Source: an uncultured Eubacteriales bacterium
GTDB lineage: Bacteria; Bacillota; Clostridia; Oscillospirales; Acutalibacteraceae
Length of the DNA: 64,000 bases
Direction of reading: 5' to 3'
Assembly: GCA_934477125.1 (NCBI GenBank)
Contig: CAKSOL010000011.1
Location: 60,064 to 124,063 of the forward strand
The notes under the pieces are model-generated. The model ran no database searches. It saw nothing but the letters and a program-made list of their open reading frames with translations, and was not told where the DNA came from. A program made the translations under genes and the position numbers. This document shows positions 50,173 to 59,625 of the stretch, piece after piece. How positions within the stretch are numbered: position 1 is the first letter of the stretch; every line of letters begins with the position of its first letter.

Positions 50173-50610
50173 ATGAAGCGGGAATGGAAAGACGAAATTC
50201 ACAGAATAAATTATCTCAGCTTTGAAATAGACTCGCTGTATCATCAGGCTGCTTTAAGGCTCGGTATCAGCGACAGCGTTTCTCTGATTTTATATACGAT
50301 ATACGATATAGGAGAAGGCTGTCTGCTCAGCGACGTTTACAAAAACTCCGGAGTCAGCCGGCAGACCGTAAGCTCGGCTATACGCGGGCTTGAGGCTGAA
50401 AACATTCTGTATCTCGAACCGATAAACGGGAAATCCAAAAAAATCGTTCTCACAAAAAAGGGCGAAGAATATATGCAGAAAACAGCCGCAAGGCTTTTTG
50501 CTGCGGAATCCGCCGTTTTTGACGATTGGACACAAGAGGAGCTTGAAGCCTATATCCGTCTTATGGGGAAATACACAGACTGCTTTAAAAAGCAAATAGA
50601 AAAATTATAG
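50173..50610 (+). CDS. MarR-family transcriptional regulator
   Basis: This 145-residue winged-helix repressor starts at the ATG at 50173, 7 bp after AAGGAGA; an upstream in-frame ATG at 50080 falls in the terminator and promoter region. The DNA-binding part contains LLSDVYKNSGVSRQTVSSAI and the wing INGKSKKIVLTKKGEEY. It probably represses itself and the MATE pump 8 bp downstream through the inverted repeat in its promoter, and is released by a pump substrate. Confidence 0.92.
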   Translation: MKREWKDEIHRINYLSFEIDSLYHQAALRLGISDSVSLILYTIYDIGEGCLLSDVYKNSGVSRQTVSSAIRGLEAENILYLEPINGKSKKIVLTKKGEEYMQKTAARLFAAESAVFDDWTQEELEAYIRLMGKYTDCFKKQIEKL

Positions 50611-50618
50611 GAGCAATT

Positions 50619-51953
50619 ATGAGTATTAAGCTTTCAGACCATTTCGGATACAAAAAGCTGATAAAATTCACCCTGCCGACGGTTGCTATGATGATAGTAA
50701 CCTCAATATACAGCGTTGTAGACGGTTTTTTTGTTTCAAATTTTGCCGGGAAAACGCCCTTTGCGGCAATAAACCTGATAATGCCGGTTTTGATGATTTT
50801 GGGAACCGTAGGATTTATGTTCGGAACCGGAGGAACGGCGCTTGTTGCCATGACCTACGGCGAGGGCAATAAGGAAAAGGCAAACAGCTATTTTTCCCTG
50901 CTCGTTTACACGGCGTTTCTGCTCGGAATTATATTCGCGGTTCTCGGATTTGTTTTCATTCGTCCTATTGCGGTTTTGCTCGGCGCTGAGGGCGCTCTGC
51001 TCGAAAACTGCGTTCTTTATTCGCGCATTATATTGCTGGCGCTGCCGTTCTATATTCTGCAAATGATGTTCCAGAGCTTTTTTGTCGCAGCGGAAAAGCC
51101 TAATCTCGGACTTATTGTAACAATATCCTCCGGAGCGACAAATATGATACTTGACGCCGTTCTTGTTATTTCCCTGCCTCAGGAATATAAGCTTGCGGGC
51201 GCGGCAGCCGCAACCGCGATATCACAAACAGTCGGCGGTATTATTCCCCTGTTTTACTTTTTCAGAAAAAACAGCAGCTTCCTGCGGCTGGGCAAAACGC
51301 AGTTTAACGGTAAAGCAATCATAAAAACCTGCGCTAACGGCTCGTCGGAATTTATGAGCAATATATCTATGAGCGTTGTCGGAATGCTTTATAATTCGCA
51401 GCTTATGAAATTCGCCGGTGAAAACGGAATAGCCGCATACGGAGTTATGATGTATGTAAGTATGATATTCGCCGCAGTTTTCGTGGGATACTCGGTAGGA
51501 ACGGCGCCGGTTGTCAGCTATCATTTCGGAGCCGGAAACAGTCCGGAGCTTAAAGGGCTGCTGAAAAAAAGTCTGATTATTATTGCAGTTTTCGGCGTAG
51601 GCATGGTCGCGGCGGCGGAATTAACGGCGGCTCCGCTTTCAAAATTCTTTGTCGGATACGATAAAGAGCTTTACGAGCTTACAGCTTCGGGCTTCCGTAT
51701 TTTTGCCATTTCGTTCTTATTTATGGGATTCGGAATTTTCATATCCGGATTTTTCACCGCCCTTAACGACGGCGCAACGTCAGCCATAGTGTCGTTTTTG
51801 AGAAGTCTCGTATTTCAAAGCGCGGCGGTTATGCTGCTGCCCGCAATATTTAAAATCGACGGTATCTGGATTTCCGTTGTTGTTGCGGAGCTTGCCGCCC
51901 TTGCCGTCGGATTCGCGTTCCTCATTGCTAAAAAGAAAAAATACAACTACTAA
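50619..51953 (+). CDS. MATE-family efflux transporter
   Basis: This 444-residue membrane antiporter has 12 expected helices in two related halves (start FTLPTVAMMIVTSIYSVVDG; MFGTGGTALVAMTYGEGNKE in half one; VGYSVGTAPVVSYHFGAGNS in half two). The family exports drugs and cationic metabolites using Na+ or H+. It is co-transcribed with the MarR gene and ends at a strong hairpin. The substrate is unknown. Confidence 0.94.
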   Translation: MSIKLSDHFGYKKLIKFTLPTVAMMIVTSIYSVVDGFFVSNFAGKTPFAAINLIMPVLMILGTVGFMFGTGGTALVAMTYGEGNKEKANSYFSLLVYTAFLLGIIFAVLGFVFIRPIAVLLGAEGALLENCVLYSRIILLALPFYILQMMFQSFFVAAEKPNLGLIVTISSGATNMILDAVLVISLPQEYKLAGAAAATAISQTVGGIIPLFYFFRKNSSFLRLGKTQFNGKAIIKTCANGSSEFMSNISMSVVGMLYNSQLMKFAGENGIAAYGVMMYVSMIFAAVFVGYSVGTAPVVSYHFGAGNSPELKGLLKKSLIIIAVFGVGMVAAAELTAAPLSKFFVGYDKELYELTASGFRIFAISFLFMGFGIFISGFFTALNDGATSAIVSFLRSLVFQSAAVMLLPAIFKIDGIWISVVVAELAALAVGFAFLIAKKKKYNY

Positions 51954-52006
51954 GCCAATTAAACAGCAGGCGGCAAAACAGCCGCAGATATTAAAGACAT
52001 ACAAAC

Positions 52007-52052
52007 GAAAAGCAGGAAATGCAAAACCTATGTTTTGCATTTCCTGCTTTTT
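52007..52052. terminator. Bidirectional terminator
   Basis: A 20-bp near-perfect stem (AAAAGCAGGAAATGCAAAAC and its reverse complement) with a four-base loop lies between convergent genes. Confidence 0.88.
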
Positions 52053-52074
52053 ATACACATTATTCCGAGACATA

Positions 52075-52704
52075 CTATTTCACAACTCTGCAATCTCCGA
52101 GGATATCCGGTATTTTCTCCATAGAATCATTCTCCGAAAGGCGGCGGATAACGCGGCAGGGATTTCCGGCGGCAAAGCTGTTCGGCGGAATTGATTTTGT
52201 TACAACGCTTCCCGCGCCGATAACGCAGTTCTCTCCTATTGTTACGCCGGGCAAAATTGTTACATTCGCGCAAATCCAGCAGCCGTTTCCTATATTAACC
52301 GGTTTTGCCCAGCAAAGTCTCTTTTCGGTTCCGTCGGGACAAGCTAACCGTTTTCTTTCCTCGAAAAGCATCGGGTGCAGCGGAGTTACTATTGTCACAT
52401 TTGGTCCGAAGTCGCAATTCTCGCCGATAGTAACCTCTGTATCGTCCTGGCAGGTAAAATTAAAATTTATAAACGTGTTTTTGCCGATTTTAGTATGTAC
52501 ACCGTAATGAAATCTGATAGGACCGTTCATTGAAACACCGTCGTTTAATTCGCCGAGCAGCTCCTTCAAAACCTCTCTGCGCTCCTCAGACTGATATTCG
52601 GTCAGAGAATTATATTTCTGATTAAGCGCGTGAGCCTTCATTTTAATATCCATACGCCACTTTTCATTTGGAAAAAACATCATTCCGTTACCGTTATTAA
52701 GCAT
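52075..52704 (-). CDS. Sugar O-acetyltransferase (maltose/galactoside acetyltransferase type)
   Basis: This 209-residue hexapeptide-repeat protein acetylates sugars from acetyl-CoA. An N-terminal helical Mac domain (WRMDIKMKAHALNQKYNSLT) precedes a left-handed beta-helix with the catalytic His in TIVTPLHPM and the end motif GAGSVVTKSIPPNSFAAGNP. The start is the ATG at 52704, behind AGGAGG. The physiological role is probably detoxification of non-metabolised sugars. Confidence 0.93.
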   Translation of the reverse strand: MLNNGNGMMFFPNEKWRMDIKMKAHALNQKYNSLTEYQSEERREVLKELLGELNDGVSMNGPIRFHYGVHTKIGKNTFINFNFTCQDDTEVTIGENCDFGPNVTIVTPLHPMLFEERKRLACPDGTEKRLCWAKPVNIGNGCWICANVTILPGVTIGENCVIGAGSVVTKSIPPNSFAAGNPCRVIRRLSENDSMEKIPDILGDCRVVK

Positions 52705-52719
52705 ATTTTCCTCCTGCAA

Positions 52720-53211
52720 TTATACTCCGATTACCGATATCAAAAGCAGCGAAACGCCAAAAACGCAAAGCAATATGTTCACTGCCTTTCGCCAGAAAAG
52801 ATACCAGTCGCTCGGTTCTGCTTTTTCGGAATCGGATATTGTAAAGCTTAAATGAATTTTTTCAAAAAACCAAAGCATACGAGGAAAAAACGAGGTAACG
52901 ATTCCCAAAGCAAAGAAAAGCATTGAACACAAAATCAGTTCGGGATTGAATTTCTGAAAATATGAGCCGACAAACAAAAGCACAACCGAAAGCAGCAGAC
53001 CTCCGGCGGCTGCAAAACCCGTTATCCGGTCAAAAACCGTTACGGCAAGCGGGTCACTTTCGTGCATAAGTCTATCTCCCGTATCCGATATACGCTCATT
53101 TAATTCGTTTTCGTATGCCTTTGAAACGGGTGCCGTCAGCTTTTCGCCGCAGTCGGCACAGAAAAAGCGTTCGTCGTTGTTTATTGCGCCGCATTTTTCA
53201 CAAACCTTCAT
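52720..53211 (-). CDS. Zinc-ribbon membrane protein
   Basis: This 163-residue protein has an N-terminal zinc ribbon (CEKCGAINNDERFFCADCG). After it come three to four hydrophobic segments starting at about residues 68-88, 94-112 and 145-163. The ATG at 53211 has GAGGGGG upstream. Zinc-ribbon membrane proteins are common and mostly uncharacterised. It is 15 bp upstream of the acetyltransferase start and probably in the same transcript, with no functional link obvious. Confidence 0.8.
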   Translation of the reverse strand: MKVCEKCGAINNDERFFCADCGEKLTAPVSKAYENELNERISDTGDRLMHESDPLAVTVFDRITGFAAAGGLLLSVVLLFVGSYFQKFNPELILCSMLFFALGIVTSFFPRMLWFFEKIHLSFTISDSEKAEPSDWYLFWRKAVNILLCVFGVSLLLISVIGV

Positions 53212-53314
53212 AATTTTCCCCCTCACATTTTAATATAATAATTTTAACATATTTTATCTCAGGTATCAAGCGGCAGTCATAAAACTTTTTCTGAAATTTT
53301 CGGGTCAAAGGGCA

Positions 53315-53343
53315 TTGACATATTTCAAAAGAATTGTTATAAT
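53315..53343 (+). promoter_or_regulatory. Consensus sigma-A promoter of the GH172 operon
   Basis: TTGACA (53315-53320) and TATAAT (53338-53343), both perfect consensus hexamers with 17-bp spacing, lie 32 bp before the GTG start. Confidence 0.85.
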
Positions 53344-53375
53344 AAACGAAAGAATACAAAAGGAGATGAAAGTTA

Positions 53376-55250
53376 GTGAAAGAAAACAAAATAATTTTAC
53401 GCGGAACAAACCGATTATTATACACAAATCTTTTGCCGGAAACTGATATGTATTCCCAAATATGCTATGAGGGCAGTATATCAAAATTCGGCGATAACGC
53501 AGACTGCGACTGGGGACTTTTTCAGGATGAAAACGGCGAATGGGTTTTAGCCGAGGGCGACGGGCCGGGCTGTATTTTCAATTTCACTCAGCACCGTTAT
53601 CCAACAAGCGAGGTTCCTGTCTTTCGTTTTTATTTTGACAACAGCCCTGCTCCGCAGTTTGAAATCACCCCTGAGCAGTTCGGAAAGAAAGCGCCTTTCC
53701 TATCCCCTCTCGCAGACATTTTTATAGGTCCCGAGGAGGACGGACGGGGTCCTATATGGGTTGTCCGCAGCTTTGTTCCGATGGAATTCACAAAGCATTT
53801 CAAGGTTACTTCGAGCATTAAGCTTGAGGGCTGGGATAAATCGAAAGGTCAGGGCGGATGGGGACATATCACATATCATATGTATGACTCCGCCGACGGG
53901 CTCTGCACCTTTGACAGCCGCTCGGATATTTCCGAAATCATTAAAAAATACTCGGTAATTCCTGAGGAACGTCCGAAATCAGAATTCAGGACATTCAGCA
54001 TTCCGGCAAACGGCGAAAGCGAGATTTTTTCCTCGGAAAGCTCAGGCTGTATCGAGAATATAGCTCTCAGGGTCGCGAGCTTTGTTCCCGAAAAGCTCGG
54101 TAAGCTATGGGTTAAAATATATTTTGACGGAAACGAAAATCCGAACGTTTACGCCCCGATAGGAACGTTTTTCGGCTGCGAATACGGCTATACCTTAGCC
54201 GAGCTCAAAACCGCTATGCTAAGCTGGGACATAACCAAAGAAACAGCAAGCTTTTTAAACCGATTTCCGATGCCGTTCAGAAAAAGCTGCCGGATAGCTA
54301 TAGAAAACCGGCTCGGATATGATACGAAAATTTTCTCGGCGGTCTCGGACGCAAAAAGCTATAATTTCACCGGGAGCACCGGGTATTTCACATCATCAGA
54401 ATACTATCCTCCGACCGACAATACCCCTTATAAGAACTCGGTCATTGCCGATATTAAGGGAGCCGGGCATATGGTATACGGTGTAATTTCGGGCAGCGGC
54501 ATTGAATGCGGCTGCGAGGGAGATGTAAGAGTGTTTATCGACGGCTGCTCCTCCCCCGCCGTTGAAAGCGACGGCAGCGAAAGCTGGGGCAGCTACGGCT
54601 GGGGTTTCGTTTGCCCGCCACAATGCAATCCGTTTTCAGCTTATAACGGTCTGCCCTTCAGCAACAGCACATGGTCCGAGCTGAGGCTCACCTTTACCGA
54701 CTGCTATCCGTTCAGGAGCGAACTCAGGTTTGAATTGGAGCACGGCTGTCAGAATGACGGCGGCGGAAAGCACAGCGGTCAGATGTTCTTTTATATGCTG
54801 CCGTCAGCCGCAGAGGAGCTTATCGGCGAAATAACTCCCGACAGCGGCGAATACAGTACTGACGGCGTTAAGGAGAGAATAACCGACCGGTTTGAAAACG
54901 GTTTTCATAACAATTACGAAAGCTTTATCTGCACCGCCGATATGAGCTTTTCTCAATTCAAAATTGAAATCCCTGCGGATAATGCCGGAATTGTTCTTAA
55001 AAGAGTTTCTCTGCAAAACAAAGGCAGGCAATGCGCAAGGGTTTTCATAAACGGCGAGCGGGTAACCGAGCGTGACTGGCTTTTCCCCGATTCAAACGGA
55101 ATTTACAGTCTGCTTGAGGATTCTTATACCGTTCCGGAGAAATACACCGCCGGGAAAAGCGAGCTTACCGTAAGAATCGAGCCTTATGACGGCAACTGGA
55201 CAGAATGCAGGTATAAAGTATTTTTACTGAAAGGAAACGAAAATGAATAA
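53376..55250 (+). CDS. GH172 (DUF2961) glycoside hydrolase
   Basis: This 624-residue protein starts at a GTG with AAGGAGA upstream and lacks a signal peptide, so it acts inside the cell. DUF2961 features are GDGPGCIFNFTQH, then KIYFDGNENPNVYAPIGTFF and NRFPMPFRKSCRIAIEN at about residues 245-310. A second beta-sandwich follows. Characterised GH172 members act on alpha-D-fructofuranosides (difructose anhydride) or remove alpha-D-arabinofuranose. It leads an operon with a FucI-like isomerase, ketose 3-epimerase and sugar kinase, which fits release of a furanosyl ketose or D-arabinose. The substrate is inferred. Confidence 0.85.
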   Translation: MKENKIILRGTNRLLYTNLLPETDMYSQICYEGSISKFGDNADCDWGLFQDENGEWVLAEGDGPGCIFNFTQHRYPTSEVPVFRFYFDNSPAPQFEITPEQFGKKAPFLSPLADIFIGPEEDGRGPIWVVRSFVPMEFTKHFKVTSSIKLEGWDKSKGQGGWGHITYHMYDSADGLCTFDSRSDISEIIKKYSVIPEERPKSEFRTFSIPANGESEIFSSESSGCIENIALRVASFVPEKLGKLWVKIYFDGNENPNVYAPIGTFFGCEYGYTLAELKTAMLSWDITKETASFLNRFPMPFRKSCRIAIENRLGYDTKIFSAVSDAKSYNFTGSTGYFTSSEYYPPTDNTPYKNSVIADIKGAGHMVYGVISGSGIECGCEGDVRVFIDGCSSPAVESDGSESWGSYGWGFVCPPQCNPFSAYNGLPFSNSTWSELRLTFTDCYPFRSELRFELEHGCQNDGGGKHSGQMFFYMLPSAAEELIGEITPDSGEYSTDGVKERITDRFENGFHNNYESFICTADMSFSQFKIEIPADNAGIVLKRVSLQNKGRQCARVFINGERVTERDWLFPDSNGIYSLLEDSYTVPEKYTAGKSELTVRIEPYDGNWTECRYKVFLLKGNENE

Positions 55251-56280
55251 TCAAAAAATAAATGTTGCTCTGATAGGAGCGGGACGCGCAGGAATGATTC
55301 ATGCGAGGAATTTTAAAACCGATGTTCCATATGCCCGCATAACAGCCGTCTGCGACCCGGTAGGCAACGCTGCCGAGGAAGCGGCAAAGGAGCTTGAAAT
55401 AGACAAGGTATACAAGGATTTTAACGATGTTATGCTTGATGAGGGCATTGACGCGGTTATTATAGCCACTCCGACCAAATTTCATTGCGAAATCGCCGTT
55501 GCGGCGGCAAAGGCTCATAAGCATATTCTCTGCGAAAAGCCTATGGCGATGAACGTTGAGGAATGCGACATTATGGATAAAGCGGCAAAGGAAAACGGCG
55601 TTAAGCTGCAAATTGCCTTTATGAGAAGATTTGACCTGTCGTTTATGCGCGCGAGAAAAATGATTGACACCGGAGAAATAGGCGATGTTGTTATGGTCCG
55701 TTCCAATACAAGGGGACCGAGCATACCGAAGCCCTGGATGTATGACATATCAAAGAGCAACGGTCCTCTGGCAGAGGTCAACAGTCACGATATAGACACT
55801 CTGCGCTGGTTCACGGGCAGCGATTTTAAAAAGGTGTTTGCAATAGGCGGAAATTTCCGCTGTCCGGACGCAAAAAAGGATTTCCCCGATTTTTACGATA
55901 ACGTCACCCTCAACGCGCTGTTTGAAAACGGCTGTCAGGGAATTATAGACGGTGCGCAGGGCGTTCTCTACGGCTATGACGCACGATGCGAAATATTAGG
56001 TACAAAGGGCTGCATTTACCTCGGAAACACGCGCGAAAACTCGGTAACCCTTTGCAGGAGCGATATGCAGCGCAGCGAGGAATACATAAACAGCTGGAAA
56101 AACCTGTTTGCAGCGGCATATCTTGAGGAGGACAGGGATTTTGCCCTTACAGTTGCAGAGGACAGAGAGCCAAAGGTTACGGCATACGACGGCAAAATGG
56201 CGGTTCTGACCGTAAACGCGGGAAATCTTTCGATAAAAGAGAAAAGAACTGTTGAAATTATAGGCGATAAATTGGTATAA
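55243..56280 (+). CDS. Gfo/Idh/MocA-family oxidoreductase
   Basis: This 345-residue NAD(P)-dependent dehydrogenase or glycosidase-like enzyme has a Rossmann start (VALIGAGRAGMIHARNF), the diagnostic HILCEKPMAMN with catalytic Lys at about residue 97, and a C-terminal dimer domain. The overall pattern (RRFDLSFMRARKMIDTGEIG) resembles inositol 2-dehydrogenase-like members. It overlaps the GH172 gene by 8 bp. It may oxidise a sugar or inositol, or assist non-hydrolytic glycoside cleavage. Confidence 0.93.
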   Translation: MNNQKINVALIGAGRAGMIHARNFKTDVPYARITAVCDPVGNAAEEAAKELEIDKVYKDFNDVMLDEGIDAVIIATPTKFHCEIAVAAAKAHKHILCEKPMAMNVEECDIMDKAAKENGVKLQIAFMRRFDLSFMRARKMIDTGEIGDVVMVRSNTRGPSIPKPWMYDISKSNGPLAEVNSHDIDTLRWFTGSDFKKVFAIGGNFRCPDAKKDFPDFYDNVTLNALFENGCQGIIDGAQGVLYGYDARCEILGTKGCIYLGNTRENSVTLCRSDMQRSEEYINSWKNLFAAAYLEEDRDFALTVAEDREPKVTAYDGKMAVLTVNAGNLSIKEKRTVEIIGDKLV

Positions 56281-56294
56281 TGGGGGCATAGAAA

Positions 56295-57332
56295 ATGTTA
56301 GCTGCAAGAATGTACGGAACAAACGACATACGTCTTGAGGATGTTCCTGTTCCCTCTCCTGCCGCAGGCGAGCTGCTGATAAAGGTTAAGGCTGCCGCCG
56401 TATGCGGAACGGACGTCCGGATGATATCATTCGGTGCAAAGGGTATTGACAGGGATAATCCGCGTATTTTAGGTCACGAGATTGCCGGAGTTATCGTTGA
56501 AACAGGAGCCGGGGTTACGGGCTATACCATCGGTCAGAGGGTTGCCGTCGCCCCGAATATGGGCTGCGGAATATGCCCCCAATGCATATGCGGAAACAGT
56601 CATCTCTGCCCCGATTACAAGGCGCTCGGAATAAATATCGACGGCGGATTTGCAGAATACTGTCTTATCCCGGCGGCGGCAGTACGTTCGGGAAATGTAT
56701 GCGTGCTTGACGCCGGCGTTTCCTTTGAAGAGGGAGCTATAAACGAGCCTCTCTCATGCGTTTGCAACGGCTTTGAACGCGCAGACATCCATCCCGGAGA
56801 CAATGTTCTTGTTATAGGAGCGGGACCGATAGGAATAATGCACTGTGCGCTGGCGCTTATGGCAGGAGGACGGGTATTTCTAAACGACATTTCCGCTGAC
56901 CGGCTCAAAGCCGCAAAGAAGATTTACCGTGATATCAGAATTATCGGCGGCGACCTTGTTTCAGAGGTTATGCGCGTTACCGGAGGCGCCGGTATGGACG
57001 CGGTAATCACAGCCTGTCCTGTTCCGGCGGTTCAGTCGCAGACGACCGAGCTTGCCGCAACAGGCGCAAGGATTATATTTTTCGGGGGAGTTCCCTCCGC
57101 TGCCGGAAAGGTTCCGATTGATACAAATGCCATTCATTACAAGCAGCTTATCGTATCCGGAACAACGAGAGCCAGCCTGACGCAGTACCGCAAGACATTG
57201 AATTTCATATCCGGCGGTATTCTGAACGCAAAGCCGCTTATAACCTCGCGGCTGCCGCTTTCCGACATAGCCGAAGGTATAAGCCGGGCTAAACGCGGAG
57301 AGGGACTGAAAAACGTTATAATAATGGAGTAG
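56295..57332 (+). CDS. Zinc-dependent medium-chain dehydrogenase (sorbitol/threonine type)
   Basis: This 345-residue enzyme has catalytic-zinc ligands in VCGTD and GHEIAG, structural-zinc cysteines in GCGICPQCICGNSHLC, and an NAD loop VLVIGAGPIGIMHCALAL. It oxidises a polyol or sugar to a ketose in most relatives of this branch. It is part of the GH172 operon, between the Gfo/Idh/MocA enzyme and the sugar kinase. Confidence 0.93.
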   Translation: MLAARMYGTNDIRLEDVPVPSPAAGELLIKVKAAAVCGTDVRMISFGAKGIDRDNPRILGHEIAGVIVETGAGVTGYTIGQRVAVAPNMGCGICPQCICGNSHLCPDYKALGINIDGGFAEYCLIPAAAVRSGNVCVLDAGVSFEEGAINEPLSCVCNGFERADIHPGDNVLVIGAGPIGIMHCALALMAGGRVFLNDISADRLKAAKKIYRDIRIIGGDLVSEVMRVTGGAGMDAVITACPVPAVQSQTTELAATGARIIFFGGVPSAAGKVPIDTNAIHYKQLIVSGTTRASLTQYRKTLNFISGGILNAKPLITSRLPLSDIAEGISRAKRGEGLKNVIIME

Positions 57333-57356
57333 ACAGAAAAGTCAGGGTGAAGCAAA

Positions 57357-58847
57357 ATGAAAAAACCTCTTTTTATCGGAACCGACATCGGAACTCAGGG
57401 AACAAAATCCGTTATAACGGATGAAAACGGTAAAATACTCGGCAGCGGATTTACGGCGTCGAATATTATAAGAGGTGAAAACGGCTCTGTAACGGAAAAT
57501 CCGGAGGATATATTCAATTCGGTGATAGTTTCCGTAAGAAAAGCGGTTGAAGCATCAGGTATACCTTATCCGGAGATTACAGGTTTCGGAATTGACGGAC
57601 AGATGGCAGGAATTATGGGAATAGACAGTAATTTTGAGCCTGTCGGTCCGCTTGATTCCTGGCTTGACAGCCGCAGCGAGCCTTACGCCGAATTTCTGCG
57701 CGGAAAAGCCGAAAAGGAATGTGTCGTTAAAAGCGGAGGGCAGGTTATAAATTCACACGCTGCGAAAATCCTGCGGATAATGAAAACCGAGCCGGAGCTT
57801 TACGGCAAAATTTCAAAATTCGTTATGCCGAACGGCTTTGCCGCCGGAAAATTATGCGGTCTGAGCGCCGAAAGCGCCTTTATGGATTACACATTTCTTC
57901 ATTTCAACAATTTCTCCGACAATCTTAAAAAGCGTTTTAACCGGGAGGCTCTTGATTTTTTCAAAGTTGACCGGACAAAAATGCCGAGGGTCTGCGCTCC
58001 GGGAGATATTATCGGAAAGGTTCTTCCGAAATATGCTGAGTTTATGGGTATTTCCGGAGATATAAATGTTATTGCAGGCTGCGGCGATACGGCGGCATCA
58101 AGTCTCGGAGCCGGAATAGTATCGCCCGGACTCGCATATGACGTTGCCGGAACAGCCTCCGTTTTTGCCTGCTGCACCGACCGATATGCGCCGGACACCG
58201 AAAACCGGACGGTTCTGTTTTCCCGCAGCGTTATAGACGGGCTTTATCTTCCCCTTTCATATATAACCGGAGGCGGACTGACTTTAAAGTGGTTCTCCGA
58301 GCTTGTTAAAACAGAGCTTTCCGGGCTTGACGGAAAGGCTGCGGAATATTCCTCAGAATTATTCTTCATCCCTCACCTTTCAGGCAGAGCGTTTCCGCCT
58401 GACGCGCGTCTCAAGGGGGCGTTTGTCGGTCTTGACGGCGCAGCGGACGAGGGCAAAATGTTCCGCGCAGTTATGGAGTCGATCGGTTTTGAATATAGAG
58501 GATATTTAGAGGTTATGCAAAGCTGCGGCTGTATTGAACGGCTCAAAGCCGTAAGATGCGTCGGAGGAGGAGCAAAAAGTCCGGTTTTCTGCAAAATAAA
58601 GGCTGATATTTTAGGAGCGGATTATATTTCTTCGGAGCATATCTGCTCTGCCCCGCAGGCGGTAGCGCGGCTGGTGGCATATTCGCTCGGCTATTCCGGA
58701 ACAGATATCCGCAGGGAATTTGAAATCACCGGAGAGGGCTCGCTTATAAAGCACAGTCCGGCGGCAAAACAGGCTTATGACAAGCGTTATATAAGCTATA
58801 AAAGGCTTTTAAATAATTATTCTGATTTTTTAGCGGAGGAATGTTGA
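57357..58847 (+). CDS. FGGY-family carbohydrate kinase (xylulokinase-like)
   Basis: This 496-residue ATP-dependent sugar kinase has the phosphate-binding start FIGTDIGTQGTKSVITDENG, the catalytic Asp region GFGIDGQMAGIMG, and the C-terminal nucleotide site VRCVGGGAKSPVFC. Within the family it looks nearest to xylulokinases by eye. With the isomerase and epimerase of the operon it should phosphorylate a ketopentose or ketohexose. A GTGAAGC site precedes the ATG. Confidence 0.93.
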   Translation: MKKPLFIGTDIGTQGTKSVITDENGKILGSGFTASNIIRGENGSVTENPEDIFNSVIVSVRKAVEASGIPYPEITGFGIDGQMAGIMGIDSNFEPVGPLDSWLDSRSEPYAEFLRGKAEKECVVKSGGQVINSHAAKILRIMKTEPELYGKISKFVMPNGFAAGKLCGLSAESAFMDYTFLHFNNFSDNLKKRFNREALDFFKVDRTKMPRVCAPGDIIGKVLPKYAEFMGISGDINVIAGCGDTAASSLGAGIVSPGLAYDVAGTASVFACCTDRYAPDTENRTVLFSRSVIDGLYLPLSYITGGGLTLKWFSELVKTELSGLDGKAAEYSSELFFIPHLSGRAFPPDARLKGAFVGLDGAADEGKMFRAVMESIGFEYRGYLEVMQSCGCIERLKAVRCVGGGAKSPVFCKIKADILGADYISSEHICSAPQAVARLVAYSLGYSGTDIRREFEITGEGSLIKHSPAAKQAYDKRYISYKRLLNNYSDFLAEEC

Positions 58848-58848
58848 A

Positions 58849-59625
58849 ATGACAAACGAAACAATATTTGCCGAAGAAAGACAAAACAAGATTATGGCGG
58901 AGCTGAAGGACAAAAACAAGCTGCTTGTCAACGAGCTTTGCGAAAAATTCGGAGTTTCCTCCGCAACAATAAGAAACGACCTTAACCAGCTCGAAAAGCG
59001 CGGAATGTTAAAAAGAACCCACGGCGGAGCAATTCCCTCCGGCAAAGCCGGATTTGAGCCTACCTCGGTTGAAAAGACAGAGGTGAACCGGACTCAGAAG
59101 GAGCGTATTGCCCGGCGCGCCGCAAATCTTATAGAAAACGGCGACACGGTTGCCATTGACACCGGAACAACTGCCCTTTGCCTTGCAAGGGAGCTTTCCG
59201 GGAAACGCGGTGTAACGGTTGTTACCTCGGACATACGCATTGCCTGCCTGCTTGAGGAATACGCCGGAATAACGGTTATAATAGCCGGGGGAACGCTGCG
59301 CCGCGGTTTTTCCTGCACCATTGGCGCCATGACAAATTCCGCGCTGAAAAAGCTTCGGGTTGACAAGGCGTTTATAGCCACAAACGCGGTAAATTCCTCC
59401 GGCGAGCTTTGCACCCCGGATATTGAGCAGGCTCAGGTCAAAAAAAGTCTTATAGATATGGCAACCTCGGTTATTCTTATATGCGACTCCTCTAAGTTCG
59501 GCGCGCAGAGCTTTGCCAAATTTGCCGCCCTCTCGGATGTTGACGCGGTTATAACCGACAACGGAATCGACGGAGCAACCCTTGAAAGGCTTAACAAAAT
59601 GAATATTGATATTGAGGTGGTATGA
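58849..59625 (+). CDS. DeoR/GlpR-family transcriptional regulator
   Basis: This 258-residue repressor has the N-terminal helix-turn-helix LLVNELCEKFGVSSATIRND. A sugar-phosphate-sensing domain follows (AIDTGTTALCLARELS; NGIDGATLERL at the end). It is located inside the operon, one base after the kinase stop and overlapping the epimerase start by 4 bp. It probably controls this operon in response to a phosphorylated intermediate. Confidence 0.94.
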   Translation: MTNETIFAEERQNKIMAELKDKNKLLVNELCEKFGVSSATIRNDLNQLEKRGMLKRTHGGAIPSGKAGFEPTSVEKTEVNRTQKERIARRAANLIENGDTVAIDTGTTALCLARELSGKRGVTVVTSDIRIACLLEEYAGITVIIAGGTLRRGFSCTIGAMTNSALKKLRVDKAFIATNAVNSSGELCTPDIEQAQVKKSLIDMATSVILICDSSKFGAQSFAKFAALSDVDAVITDNGIDGATLERLNKMNIDIEVV